Source: JAOZTV01 sp965371805
GTDB taxonomy: Bacteria; Acidobacteriota; Aminicenantia; UBA2199
DNA: 64,000 bases
Assembly: GCA_965371805.1 (NCBI GenBank)
Contig: CBDUZW010000013.1
Coordinates: 1-64,000 of the forward strand
Reading direction: 5' to 3'
Shown here: positions 33,978-42,699 of the stretch, piece by piece
Layout of the letters: the number at the start of each line of letters is the position of its first letter
Numbering within the stretch: position 1 is the first letter of the stretch
The notes under the pieces: generated by a model
Told to the model about the DNA's origin: nothing
What the model saw: the letters and a program-made list of their open reading frames with translations, nothing else
Database searches by the model: none
Made by a program: the position numbers and the translations under genes

Positions 33978-34832
33978 CTAAAGAGATAAAATACTTAGAG
34001 GTCCACCGATAACTTTTCTTTCTATGACTTTTTCCCCATTTATTAAACTCATATTCCATATAATCAAACTTATTTTTTTTCCCGATATTTCAATTCCCGA
34101 GATCCCTTTAGGATGAACACAACTCCCTGAATTAAAATATGAAACCTGACCCTCTTTTGGGAAAGAAGGTCTGTGTGTATGGCCTATAATGACAGGAATC
34201 TTTGTCTCCTTAACCCACTTTATATATCTCTTATCCACCCTGATCCTTACTTTATGGTTTTTGGCAGGGCTAGTCATATCTGGAAGTCCCAATTTTAATT
34301 GTATCGGTCTCCAGAAGATCCTGACTAAAAACTTGCTTACCCACCATAGTTTATCATTGATAAGTTCTCCATGATGACCATGTAAAAGAAAAATAGTATT
34401 ATCACCATGTTCTAATACTAGAGCCTCATGACTTTCCATGTCATCTTTCTCATTAAAGAGTGAGTTTATTTTCTTAAATATTTTTTTTTTTTTTTTTCTA
34501 CTTCTATTATGATTTCCCCATATTAAATAGAATTTTTTTTTTAATGATAAATTAGCATAAATTTCATAGATTTTTTTATACTCTTTAAGAATATCATCAA
34601 AGTGATTATTTTCCCACAACTCATCACCATCACCTAATTCGATTAGAAGATAATCCAGATTGACATAATCCATAATTACTTTCAGAAATAATTCATGATT
34701 ATGTTTGAAATCGTCTGCATTATCTCCTATACCCCTGTGACAGTCACTATAGATGAAAATTTTATTTTCTTTATTTATGTTTATCCGATCAGCAGAGTTA
34801 TATAATTTTTTTATTTTCTTTTTAAATGTCAT
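33978..34832 (-). CDS. Calcineurin-like metallophosphoesterase
   Basis: A 284-residue metallophosphatase with the metal-binding motifs in order: IYSDCHRGIGDN, ELGDGDELWEN, WGNHNRS, HGHHGE and IIGHTHRPSF. It has no signal peptide, so it is cytoplasmic; the substrate is unknown, and UDP-diacylglucosamine pyrophosphatase-like enzymes are distant relatives. The gene carries a run of 17 A codon bases (34481-34497 on the complement) encoding lysines, a slippage-prone tract. It begins 20 bases after a tRNA-Asn gene on the same strand, without a clear SD, and is followed by the Opp permeases. Confidence 0.8.
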   Translation of the reverse strand: MTFKKKIKKLYNSADRININKENKIFIYSDCHRGIGDNADDFKHNHELFLKVIMDYVNLDYLLIELGDGDELWENNHFDDILKEYKKIYEIYANLSLKKKFYLIWGNHNRSRKKKKKIFKKINSLFNEKDDMESHEALVLEHGDNTIFLLHGHHGELINDKLWWVSKFLVRIFWRPIQLKLGLPDMTSPAKNHKVRIRVDKRYIKWVKETKIPVIIGHTHRPSFPKEGQVSYFNSGSCVHPKGISGIEISGKKISLIIWNMSLINGEKVIERKVIGGPLSILSL

Positions 34833-34852
34833 TTATAACCGGAAGGAAAATA

Positions 34853-34928
34853 TGGCTCCCCAGCACGGACTTGAACCGCGAACCTAGTGATTAACAGTCA
34901 CCCGCTCTGCCAATTGAGCTACTGGGGA
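34853..34928 (-). tRNA. tRNA-Asn (anticodon GTT)
   Basis: A 76-base cloverleaf with acceptor TCCCCAG/CTGGGGA, discriminator G and an encoded CCA. The D arm is GCTC-AATTGGCA-GAGC, the anticodon loop CTGTTAA gives GTT (Asn), and the T arm contains GGTTCAAGTCC. It has its own promoter and may be co-transcribed with the downstream metallophosphatase. Confidence 0.97.
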
Positions 34929-34940
34929 ATCATTAACCTA

Positions 34941-34969
34941 AAAATATCAAACTTTTCATATTTTGTCAA
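34941..34969 (-). promoter_or_regulatory. Promoter of tRNA-Asn
   Basis: On the minus strand TTGACA (34964-34969), a 17-base spacer and TATTTT (34941-34946) lie 12 bases before the mature tRNA 5' end. Confidence 0.65.
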
Positions 34970-35058
34970 TATATAGATCTTATTAAACATTGAATTATTT
35001 TTTTTTTTTTGATAAAATTAAAAAGATATGAAAAATCAATTAAAAACGGGAGTAAAAA

Positions 35059-36288
35059 ATGGATAATGCTAATACAGCAGAAAGCTATGCTATTTTCAGA
35101 CAGCCAATTTTTGATAGAGAAAAAAAAGTGGTAGCTTATAATGTAGAAGTGAGAACCTTTGATGATCTGGGGACACATAATAAATTTTTTTTTAACAAGT
35201 CCGTAACGGTTGACCAGCACCTTACCGAGAAAATAAAGAAGATTGCAAATGGGAAAAAAATTTTCATTCACTTTGACATTGATTCAATAAAAAAAGAGAT
35301 CCCACTTACATTTTCTGAAAAAAAGATTGGAATAAATATCGAGGATAATCTCAATAAAGATTCTGAATTACGGGAAAATATTGAAAAACTTAAATTAAAG
35401 GGATTTGATTTAATCATCGATGGATTTGATTTGAAAGATAACGAAGGCTCAATGATGAACCTGGCAGACATATTCACAGTAGACTTCAGGAAAGATACAA
35501 TTAAAAACAAAAAATCTGTTTTAGGCATTGAAGATCAAGAAAGCATCAAGCTTCTTGCTAGAGATGTTGAGACAGAAACAGATTTTAATATAGCATTAAA
35601 CAAGGATTTTGATTACTTTCAGGGGAATTTTTTTACTCGACTTGATATTATTCCTACAGAGAATATTCCTAGTTTTAAGATTAATTTAATTAAATTATTA
35701 AAAGAATTAAATAAAAAAAAACTGAATTTTTCTGAAATTGAAGAAATATTGAAAAGAGATGTAGCTCTCACATTCAATTTATTAAAATTTATGAATTCAG
35801 CAAGTTTAGGTATCAAAACCACTATTACATCCATAAATCATGCTCTCAATCTCCTTGGAGAAATTGAATTAAAAAAATGGTTGTCAGTAATGGTTTCAAC
35901 TAGTATTGGATCAGATAAGCCGGAAGAGTTACTAAGAACATCCCTGGTTAGAGCAAAATTTTGTGAACAAATTGCTGAAGAGTTAGAAATGAAAATAGAA
36001 AAAAATGACTATTTTTTAACTGGAATGTTTTCCCTGATAGATACATTTGTTGGAAGACCCGTTTTGGAATTATTAAATGATCTTCCTTTAAAAGATGAAA
36101 TAAAGGCAGCCTTATCAGGTAAAGATAATCATTTATGGAAAGTGCTGGAATTAGTAAAAGATTTTGAAAATGGAAGATGGCACGAAGTTAATCAAAGTTT
36201 GTTAAGAGCAGAATTATCAAAAGTTAAAATAACTGAGTTCTACAATAAAGCAATAGAATGGAGTATGTTTTTTGAAAAAGCAGTATAA
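35059..36288 (+). CDS. EAL-like/HDOD signalling protein
   Basis: A 409-residue cytoplasmic protein of the YuxH type. The N-terminal third is a degenerate EAL-like domain (AIFRQPIFDREKKVVAYNVE, then LKLKGFDLIIDGFDL). The canonical YELLFR and several metal ligands are lost, so phosphodiesterase activity is unlikely. The C-terminal HDOD domain (EILKRDVALTFNLLKFMNSA, SINHALNLLGEIELKKWLS) is a catalytically dead HD relative used in signalling. GGGAG lies before the ATG. It converges with a small STAS-like gene two bases beyond its stop. Confidence 0.85.
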   Translation: MDNANTAESYAIFRQPIFDREKKVVAYNVEVRTFDDLGTHNKFFFNKSVTVDQHLTEKIKKIANGKKIFIHFDIDSIKKEIPLTFSEKKIGINIEDNLNKDSELRENIEKLKLKGFDLIIDGFDLKDNEGSMMNLADIFTVDFRKDTIKNKKSVLGIEDQESIKLLARDVETETDFNIALNKDFDYFQGNFFTRLDIIPTENIPSFKINLIKLLKELNKKKLNFSEIEEILKRDVALTFNLLKFMNSASLGIKTTITSINHALNLLGEIELKKWLSVMVSTSIGSDKPEELLRTSLVRAKFCEQIAEELEMKIEKNDYFLTGMFSLIDTFVGRPVLELLNDLPLKDEIKAALSGKDNHLWKVLELVKDFENGRWHEVNQSLLRAELSKVKITEFYNKAIEWSMFFEKAV

Positions 36289-36290
36289 AA

Positions 36291-36551
36291 TCAGGAAACT
36301 AATTTTTTATATTTTTCCTGCAAATTAATAATTTTTAGTTCATCTAAATTCTTTATAATAGATTGTAAATATTTAAAGCCATTTAAATCAATACTTTTAA
36401 CAGACTTAAAGTCAAGAGATACAGAAGAATCAGAAACCGGTATATTTGCAACAACTATTTCAATTATTTTTGCTTTTGCAATATCTATAGTAGAGGTACG
36501 GAATGTAAGTTTAATATGCTTGCCATCAACAGTTATGTCTACATCCATCAT
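36291..36551 (-). CDS. Small STAS-like domain protein
   Basis: An 86-residue protein whose pattern (beta strands, then SSVSLDFKSVKSIDLNGFKY with an Asp-x-x-Gly-hydrophobic helix start, then LKIINLQEKYKKL) resembles STAS anti-sigma antagonist folds. The usual phosphorylated Ser/Thr is replaced by the DLNG segment. The call rests on pattern only. It may partner the neighbouring HDOD protein or a sensor kinase. Confidence 0.5.
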   Translation of the reverse strand: MMDVDITVDGKHIKLTFRTSTIDIAKAKIIEIVVANIPVSDSSVSLDFKSVKSIDLNGFKYLQSIIKNLDELKIINLQEKYKKLVS

Positions 36552-36670
36552 ATTATATACTATCTGTTTTTTTTTAAATGTCCATAGTATTCTAGTCTAA
36601 TTTAAAAAATGAGACTTTTTACCCAGAGAAAAATTCACTAATTTCGTTTTTTTGAAATATCGTTTTTTTC

Positions 36671-36699
36671 TTGACAAAAATTAAGTTTCAATTTATCTT
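36671..36699 (+). promoter_or_regulatory. Promoter of the dual immunophilin gene
   Basis: TTGACA (36671-36676), a 17-base spacer and TATCTT (36694-36699) give a leader of about 30 bases that contains AAAGGAG. Confidence 0.6.
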
Positions 36700-36736
36700 A
36701 ATATTTAAACTTAAACTAAAAAAAGGAGTATGGGTT

Positions 36737-37810
36737 ATGAAAAAATTATTTTTGTTATTTACGATTATTATTATTATTTTAGGAATCACATCTTGTAAAA
36801 AAGAGAAAAAGGTTGTAAAACCAGATTTACCTGAAGGACTTTATGCAAAAATCAAAACAGATAGAGGAGATATCACACTTTCTTTAACTTTTAAGAAAAC
36901 TCCATTAACTGTAACTAATTTTGTTGGACTTGCTGAAGGCAAGATAGAAAATAGTGCAAAAAAACTTGGAGAACCTTATTATAATGGATTAAAGTTCCAT
37001 AGAGTAATAAAGGATTTTATGATACAGGGTGGAGATCCGGCAGGAAATGGCTCCGGAGGCCCGGGATACTATTTTGAAGATGAATTCCATCCTGAATTAA
37101 CTCATGAAGGTCCAGGAATTCTATCAATGGCTAATTCAGGGCCGGCAACAAATGGAAGTCAGTTTTTTATTACACATAAAGCAACCCCGCATCTTAACAA
37201 TAAACACACTGTTTTTGGAAAAGTCATTAAGGGGCAGGACATTGTAAATAGTATTGTAAAAGATGATGTCATAAATTCAGTTGAAATAATTAGAATTGGA
37301 AAAGACGCTGAGAGCTTTTTACCAGATAATAAATCGTTTAAAAAACTATTAGCAGCAGGTGAAGAGAAAAAAAAATTGAGAGAATCTGAAGCAAAGAAAA
37401 AGGCTGAAAAACAGCTTGAAGAGAATAAGAAAATAATAACTGAAAGATGGCCAAAAGCAGTTACAACTGAGAGTGGCTTGCAATATGTAATCACTAAAAA
37501 AGGAAAAGGCAATTCTCCAAAGGCTGGAGATAAAGTACAGGCTCATTATGTTGTTAAATTTCTTAATGGTCAAAAACTAGACAGTTCCTACGATAGAAAT
37601 AAACCAATTGAATTCATTGCCGGTACAATGATAAAAGGATGGAATGAAGCTATAATTGCAATGAAAAAGGGTGAAAAAAGAACATTGATCATCCCTTATA
37701 ATTTAGCATATGGTGCAAAAGGCAGACCTGGAGTTCCACCTTATGCAACGCTACATTTTGAAATGGAATTAGTCAGTTTTGAAACTGCAAAAACTAAAAA
37801 TAAAACATAA
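36737..37810 (+). CDS. Cyclophilin-FKBP fusion lipoprotein (dual-family immunophilin)
   Basis: A 357-residue lipoprotein (lipobox ILGITSC, Cys20) with two unrelated prolyl-isomerase domains. An N-terminal cyclophilin (about 35-190) shows TVTNFVGLAEGK, FHRVIKDFMIQGGDP, SMANSGPATNGSQFFIT. A Lys/Glu-rich helical linker (about 200-245) leads to a C-terminal FKBP (about 250-352): SGLQYVITKKGKG, AHYVVKFLNGQKLDSS, GWNEAIIAMKKGEKRTLIIP, LAYG. Such cyclophilin-FKBP fusions have been described in Treponema and flavobacteria. It should fold envelope proteins in the periplasm. The start at 36737 is chosen for its SD and signal peptide; an upstream in-frame ATG overlaps the promoter. Confidence 0.93.
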   Translation: MKKLFLLFTIIIIILGITSCKKEKKVVKPDLPEGLYAKIKTDRGDITLSLTFKKTPLTVTNFVGLAEGKIENSAKKLGEPYYNGLKFHRVIKDFMIQGGDPAGNGSGGPGYYFEDEFHPELTHEGPGILSMANSGPATNGSQFFITHKATPHLNNKHTVFGKVIKGQDIVNSIVKDDVINSVEIIRIGKDAESFLPDNKSFKKLLAAGEEKKKLRESEAKKKAEKQLEENKKIITERWPKAVTTESGLQYVITKKGKGNSPKAGDKVQAHYVVKFLNGQKLDSSYDRNKPIEFIAGTMIKGWNEAIIAMKKGEKRTLIIPYNLAYGAKGRPGVPPYATLHFEMELVSFETAKTKNKT

Positions 37811-37817
37811 AATATCT

Positions 37818-37844
37818 TAAGGGCGGATTCGATTTCCGCCCTTA
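37818..37844. terminator. Bidirectional terminator between convergent genes
   Basis: TAAGGGCGGA-ttcgatt-TCCGCCCTTA is a perfect 10-bp GC-rich stem in the 31-base gap between the immunophilin and glycosyltransferase genes. It includes the latter's stop codon. Confidence 0.75.
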
Positions 37845-38699
37845 TAGCTCTTTAAAAACTTTATCAATAAGTTTTAAACGTCGTAAATCCATTTTTTCTT
37901 CTAATTTTTTCTTTATTTCTACCAGATCATTTTTTATTACTGACAAACATGTATTTAACTGGCCGCCAGAAAAATTCTTTTTGCAGAATAGTATTCTGTT
38001 TCGCTGAAAATAATAAGTTGTATATTCAGGTTTTTTATGGCAGGTCTTACCTACTCCATGAAGAATTCTACCATTTTTGCTTCTTGCAAGAATTACACCA
38101 TTTTTTCTGGCACGAAAGGAGAAATCAACATCCTCCCAATATGTATGAAATATTTCGTCCATACCATTTAAAACGCCAAAAGATTTTTTTGTGATCCACA
38201 TTGCTGTTCCAGGTATATAATCCTGATCCTTATCTAATCTTTCTGATTCCATATCCTTATAATGGTGAAGATTTACGTTTACTGGATCAAAATACCCTCC
38301 AGTTGAATCAATTACATCCGGTTTTAAAAGGTAATAAATCGAAGGTGCAATAATTCCCGCATTTGTTTTTTCAGCTGTTTTGATTATTTCGAAAAGAGTA
38401 TTATGAACAATTCTGGTATCATTGGTTAAGAAAAGACCTGCTTGATATCCTGCAGAGAAAACCCATTCCATTGCCCTGTTAAAACCTCCGGAATAGCCAG
38501 TATTTTTTTCTACTCTTTTATGATTAATGGCTGGAAACATTGATTTTAATTCATTATATACTTCCAGTTTTGACCCATTATCAAAACAGAAAACCTTTCT
38601 CTGATCATATTCCGAAGACAAAATAGAATCAATACACTCTCTTGTCTGGCGTATTTTATTATATGAAAGAATAATAATTGCTGTATCAGTATTAGTCAT
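37842..38699 (-). CDS. Family 2 glycosyltransferase
   Basis: A 285-residue GT-A glycosyltransferase. It has the N-terminal strand and nucleotide-binding part TAIIILSYNKIRQTRECIDS, the VFCFDNGS motif, GLFLTNDTRI and the acceptor-site acidic motif YWEDVDFSFRARKNG. No membrane helix is present. This type (rhamnosyltransferase-like) decorates lipopolysaccharide or exopolysaccharide. No other sugar genes lie nearby. I chose the ATG at 38699 because a promoter with TATTAA five bases upstream fits it; in-frame codons upstream fall in the promoter. Confidence 0.85.
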   Translation of the reverse strand: MTNTDTAIIILSYNKIRQTRECIDSILSSEYDQRKVFCFDNGSKLEVYNELKSMFPAINHKRVEKNTGYSGGFNRAMEWVFSAGYQAGLFLTNDTRIVHNTLFEIIKTAEKTNAGIIAPSIYYLLKPDVIDSTGGYFDPVNVNLHHYKDMESERLDKDQDYIPGTAMWITKKSFGVLNGMDEIFHTYWEDVDFSFRARKNGVILARSKNGRILHGVGKTCHKKPEYTTYYFQRNRILFCKKNFSGGQLNTCLSVIKNDLVEIKKKLEEKMDLRRLKLIDKVFKEL

Positions 38700-38704
38700 T
38701 ATAA

Positions 38705-38733
38705 TTAATACCATATGGATAGGAGGAATGCAA
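38705..38733 (-). promoter_or_regulatory. Promoter of the glycosyltransferase gene
   Basis: On the minus strand TTGCAT (38728-38733), a 17-base spacer and TATTAA (38705-38710) end five bases before the ATG at 38699, so the mRNA is probably leaderless. Confidence 0.4.
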
Positions 38734-38831
38734 AGGAAGTTTTTTTTTAAAACGTGAACTTTTTAATATTTTTATCGTACTACCTAAATTAAACAGATAT
38801 TTGTTTATAACATTATTATTTGGAGGAAGAT

Positions 38832-40373
38832 ATGAGAAAAGCTTTTATTATTGTTTTATTATTTACAACTTTATTTGCATATGGTGAAGGAAAGGACGAA
38901 ATACAAAAACTAACATTACAGGATGCAATTGCAGCAACTTTAAAAAATAACCTGGATTTAAAAATAGAGGTAATTAATTCACAAAGTTCAGAACAGTCTC
39001 TAATGTCAAGTGAAAGCATTTTTATTCCCAATTTTAATCTGGAATTTAATAATGGAGAGACAAATAGTCCTTCAACAGGTTCGTTTGATGGAGCGGATAT
39101 CAATCAAAGAAAGACCTTGTCCCTGATGGTGGGGCTGGAGAAGAAATTTTCAATTGGTGGTACATTAAGTGTCGAACTTAATAATAGAAGAATAAAAACC
39201 AATAGTACTTATTCAACCGTAAATCCTTCATTAAATACAAATCTTACATTCAGGTTAAGCCAGCCATTATTAAAAGGCTTCGGAACATTTGCAACAAAAA
39301 AAGATATTTATATTGCTGTAAATAACCTTAAAAAATCAACTTTTCAGTTAAAGAGCAAAGTTATTGATTTAATATATGATACTGAAAAAGCATACTGGAA
39401 TCTTGTATATAGATATCAGAATCTTGAAGCAAAAAGAAAATCTTTAGAACAATCAAAAAAATTCTTAAAACAGAATATAAGAAAAGTTGAAATTGGAACA
39501 TCTGCTCCAATAGACATTCTCTCAGCAAAGGCTGAAGTTGCAACAAAGGAGAGTGAAATTGTTTCTGCTGAGCAGGCAATTCAAACTCAAGAAGAAATGT
39601 TAAAAGTTATCATTAATTCAAAAAACAAGGATGTTAAGATCATCCCCTTAGATAAACCAGTAATCAGAGCTTTTAATACAAAATTTAATGATTATTTATT
39701 AGAAGCATTAAATAATAGACCCGATATTGAAATGGCAAAACTGGATCTGGCAAATTATAAAATAAATGTTAAATACATGAAAAACCAACTTCTTCCAGAG
39801 CTTTCCCTACAGGCTTCATACTATACCAATGGACAGGGAGGTACTCAATTTATCTATGCTCCCGGCAGCAGCCCATTCGAACCCAGGGTACCGATTGGAA
39901 CTATAGAAAAATCTATATGGGATTCAATTCAAGAATCAGCAAAAAATAAATACAAAAACTATTCTGTAGCATTAAGCCTCAAAGTTCCATTAAATTTTAA
40001 AAAAGAGAAGGCTCAATTAGCAAAGGCCAGGTTCGATTTTAAAAAATCTTTTTTAACATTAAAAAAGCTTGAAAGAAACACCTATTCTTTAGTTAAAAAC
40101 GGGATTAAAAATATTCAGGCAAATAAAAAACTTTTTGAAATGAATGATGTTGCATTAAAACTACAGGGACAAAAACTGAACGCGGAAAAGATGAAACTAT
40201 CTGTTGGATTATCTACAAACTACCAGGTTTTAACATTCCAGAGAGATCATGCAGATAGTGTAGCCAAAAAGCTTCAATCCGCAATTAGCTACGAGCTGTC
40301 AATTGCTGAAATAAATAAGATCCTGGGTAAAACATTAAAAACATATAACATTAAATTTAAAGATATAAAATAG
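38832..40373 (+). CDS. TolC-family outer membrane channel
   Basis: A 513-residue TolC/OEP protein: signal peptide (MRKAFIIVLLFTTLFAYGEG), then two homologous halves of coiled helices with short strands, for example LTLQDAIAATLKNNLDLKIE and the second-half start LLEALNNRPDIEMAKLDLAN. It forms a trimeric duct through outer membrane and periplasm for export. No membrane-fusion protein or inner pump is next to it. TGGAGG precedes the ATG at 38832; an upstream ATG at 38820 overlaps that SD and is not preferred. Confidence 0.9.
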   Translation: MRKAFIIVLLFTTLFAYGEGKDEIQKLTLQDAIAATLKNNLDLKIEVINSQSSEQSLMSSESIFIPNFNLEFNNGETNSPSTGSFDGADINQRKTLSLMVGLEKKFSIGGTLSVELNNRRIKTNSTYSTVNPSLNTNLTFRLSQPLLKGFGTFATKKDIYIAVNNLKKSTFQLKSKVIDLIYDTEKAYWNLVYRYQNLEAKRKSLEQSKKFLKQNIRKVEIGTSAPIDILSAKAEVATKESEIVSAEQAIQTQEEMLKVIINSKNKDVKIIPLDKPVIRAFNTKFNDYLLEALNNRPDIEMAKLDLANYKINVKYMKNQLLPELSLQASYYTNGQGGTQFIYAPGSSPFEPRVPIGTIEKSIWDSIQESAKNKYKNYSVALSLKVPLNFKKEKAQLAKARFDFKKSFLTLKKLERNTYSLVKNGIKNIQANKKLFEMNDVALKLQGQKLNAEKMKLSVGLSTNYQVLTFQRDHADSVAKKLQSAISYELSIAEINKILGKTLKTYNIKFKDIK

Positions 40374-40626
40374 GAATTGATTCTAATCACCAGCAGTTTG
40401 AATTATTAATGATTTTACAGTTCATTTTTATCATTCTGCTGGTTTAAAAACCTTCATATAAAGTAAAATCATATCTGTTTTTACTATCCTGAATTTCAAA
40501 ATATTTTCTTTTTTTAAAAACAAAATTAAAGTTCTAGTTGCACTATGTAATTTTCAACAGGGCTATTGATTTTATATCATATATATGAAAAGATATAGAT
40601 TAAACTCGGTAGTATTAGGAGATATA

Positions 40627-41820
40627 ATGAAATACAAAATAATGTTTTTGATATTGGTTCTATTTATTTTTGGAATTATATCTTTCAGAAATATGGAAGG
40701 TTGCACAACAGCAATTATTGGTGGAGACGCTTCAAAAAACCAGGTTCCAATGTTATGGAAAAACAGAGATACAAATTTTCTTTCAAATAAAATCATCTAT
40801 GTCAAAGAAAAACCATATAATTATATTGGTATTGTTAATGCAGAAGAAACTTCAGGAAGATATGTTTATGCTGGATTGAATTCAGCAGGTTTTGGCATAA
40901 TAAATTCAGTTGCATATAATTTACCTAAAAAAACAGAGGAAACACATGACCTGGAAGGTCAAATAATGGCTGATGCTCTTCGTACATGTAATACAGTAGA
41001 TGATTTTGAAAAATATATTAAAAAAAACCTTGGTGCGAATCTTGGCAGCTGGGCAAATTTTGGTGTCATTGATGCTGATGGCTCTGCAGTTATATTTGAA
41101 GTTCATAATAATGGTTATAATAAACTTGACACAAAAAATTCCCCTGAGAAATATTATATTAACTCAAATTTTTCCCGTAGTGGGAAGACAGGGAATGGGG
41201 AAGGATATCTTAGATTTGAACAAGCTACAGCTTTGTTTAAACAGATTCCTGTTAAACAGATAGACCATAAATATATTTTACAAAATATATCCCGTGATTT
41301 TGGACATCAGCTGGCGATACATCCAAGTCTTAAAGATTTAGAAAAGCAACCTATTAATAAACCTTTCTGGGTTCATAACAGAAATTGTATCAATCGTTAT
41401 AGTACATCATCAGCAATTGTAATTAATGGAAAATCAAAAGATAGAAAAAATTCAGTTGCAACACTCTGGGCTATTATTGGAGAACCGGTAACATCCATTG
41501 CAATTCCCCTCTGGGTAGAGGCAGAATCAGTTCCACTTGCTCTTTATAAGGGTAAAACTGCAGCTATCTGCGCTGAAGCATTAAGAATCAAAAAAATCAT
41601 CCATCCCTTCACAGAAGGTTCGAAAAACAATTATATGGATGTATCTAAATTGGTTAATAAAGAGGGAAAAGGTTTTTTAAGCAAAATATTGAAAACAGAG
41701 AAAGAAATTTTTGATGAAACAGAAAAGTTTTTAATGAAAAAGCATACAGCAAAAGAGTATGCAGCTTTTCAAAATAAAATGGCTGATAAAGCATTGCAGA
41801 CATTAAGGAAGATAAACTAA
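40627..41820 (+). CDS. C45-type acyltransferase/hydrolase (carcinine hydrolase-like), exported
   Basis: A 397-residue Ntn hydrolase. After a signal peptide the sequence GCTTAIIGGDASKNQVPMLW-KNRD begins with Cys26, the likely nucleophile freed on processing. Other family segments are YVYAGLNSAGFGIINSVAYN, WANFGVIDADGSAVIFEVH and RYSTSSAIVINGK. Relatives are isopenicillin-N acyltransferase and carcinine hydrolase, which cut or move acyl groups on amides. The ATG at 40627 has AGGAG upstream; an earlier in-frame ATG at 40585 lacks one. A related C69-type enzyme is encoded at 57936. Confidence 0.82.
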   Translation: MKYKIMFLILVLFIFGIISFRNMEGCTTAIIGGDASKNQVPMLWKNRDTNFLSNKIIYVKEKPYNYIGIVNAEETSGRYVYAGLNSAGFGIINSVAYNLPKKTEETHDLEGQIMADALRTCNTVDDFEKYIKKNLGANLGSWANFGVIDADGSAVIFEVHNNGYNKLDTKNSPEKYYINSNFSRSGKTGNGEGYLRFEQATALFKQIPVKQIDHKYILQNISRDFGHQLAIHPSLKDLEKQPINKPFWVHNRNCINRYSTSSAIVINGKSKDRKNSVATLWAIIGEPVTSIAIPLWVEAESVPLALYKGKTAAICAEALRIKKIIHPFTEGSKNNYMDVSKLVNKEGKGFLSKILKTEKEIFDETEKFLMKKHTAKEYAAFQNKMADKALQTLRKIN

Positions 41821-41894
41821 TAATTAAAGGGTAATAATTCAGTTTTCTAAAATAGTTCAAAGTAATATTTGCACCAATTTTTTTTATGACTTCA

Positions 41895-42074
41895 CTACTT
41901 AATTGAATCTTCAAAACTCAATCTTATTGCATTTCGCTTGATATCATTTCTTTTCCATTCCTCTGCTGCAGATATTACTTGATTTAAAGCAGTATCCGTT
42001 TTTTCTTTTATTATCGTATCGACTTCTTCAAAGTCTTTAAAAAGAACCAGTTTCACAAACCTTTTATTTTTCAT
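41895..42074 (-). CDS. 59-residue protein of unknown function
   Basis: A short frame with a clear SD (GGAG, seven bases before the ATG at 42074). It encodes a charged helical peptide beginning MKNKRFVKLVLFKDFEEVDT and ending RLSFEDSIK. Coding appearance is good: few rare codons and many Glu, Lys and Ile residues like its neighbours. I recognise no family. It lies between the C45-type gene and cheW, separated from cheW by a strong hairpin. Confidence 0.5.
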   Translation of the reverse strand: MKNKRFVKLVLFKDFEEVDTIIKEKTDTALNQVISAAEEWKRNDIKRNAIRLSFEDSIK

Positions 42075-42112
42075 TTTTCTACTCCATTTTAATCCTGATT
42101 AATGTGAGTTTC

Positions 42113-42153
42113 AGGCTTGCTATATTTATCAAATAGCAAGCCTATTTTTTTTT
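42113..42153 (+). terminator. Strong intrinsic terminator near cheW
   Basis: AGGCTTGCTAT-atttatcaa-ATAGCAAGCCT is a perfect 11-bp stem, followed on the plus strand by A and about ten T. The U-tract faces plus-strand transcription from the C45-type gene. It also lies just past the cheW stop and may act in both directions. Confidence 0.75.
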
Positions 42154-42163
42154 ATTAATTGTG

Positions 42164-42652
42164 TCAATCCTTCCCCATCTCTTTTACAGCAACAAGTTCT
42201 TCTGTCGTAAATATTTTTTCAATATCCAGGATTATTACAAATTCTTCATTAAATTTGCCCATTCCTTTTATAAAATCTGTATCGAGTTTCGTACCTATCT
42301 TTGGTGCAGGTTCAATACTCTCTGGTTCAATAGTTATTACCTCTTTTACTGAGTCTGCTAAAGCTCCAATAAAGGTCTTTTCACCATCAACCGTTATGTC
42401 AACTATAATGATACAAGTATCAACTGTCTTTTCTGTCTCATCCATCCCAAATTTTAATCTTAGATCAATAACCGGAACGACTCCACCTCGAAGATTGATT
42501 ACACCCTTCATAAAATCAGGGGTCCTGGGTACCGTTGTTATCTTCTTAAAATCCATAACCTCTCGTACCTTGGAAATTTCTATTCCATATATTTCGTTAC
42601 TCAAATTAAATGTGAATAATTGTCCATCATCTATTAATTCCTTTTTATCCAT
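42164..42652 (-). CDS. cheW: Chemotaxis adaptor protein CheW
   Basis: A 162-residue CheW that couples chemoreceptors to CheA. It has the characteristic segments QLFTFNLSNEIYGIEISKV, PRTPDFMKGVINLRGGVVPV and VKEVITIEPESIEPAP. GGAG lies before the ATG. It is the last gene of the cheY-MCP-cheW group and is separated from the receptor by 160 bases holding two hairpin repeats. No CheA is encoded in the window. Confidence 0.93.
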   Translation of the reverse strand: MDKKELIDDGQLFTFNLSNEIYGIEISKVREVMDFKKITTVPRTPDFMKGVINLRGGVVPVIDLRLKFGMDETEKTVDTCIIIVDITVDGEKTFIGALADSVKEVITIEPESIEPAPKIGTKLDTDFIKGMGKFNEEFVIILDIEKIFTTEELVAVKEMGKD

Positions 42653-42673
42653 TTTTTTATTCTCCTTTAAAAA

Positions 42674-42699
42674 GGGCAGATACAGTGATCTGCCCCTAC
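42674..42699 (-). repeat. REP-like element with GTAG and hairpin, type 1
   Basis: On the minus strand: GTAG followed directly by GGGGCAGAT-type sequence folding as GGGCAGAT-CACTGT-ATCTGCCC (8-bp perfect stem; one extra G after GTAG is counted in the stem flank). A GTAG tetranucleotide next to a palindrome is the hallmark of REP elements moved by RAYT transposases. Confidence 0.55.

Noticed and set aside
35059..36288. Active cyclic di-GMP phosphodiesterase
   Set aside because: The EAL-like domain lacks the canonical YELLxR start and several metal ligands, and the partner domain is HDOD, which is inactive.
40389..40443. ACCAGCAG / CTGCTGGT inverted repeat after the TolC gene
   Set aside because: The loop is 39 bases and no T-tract follows, so neither a terminator nor a known element can be supported.
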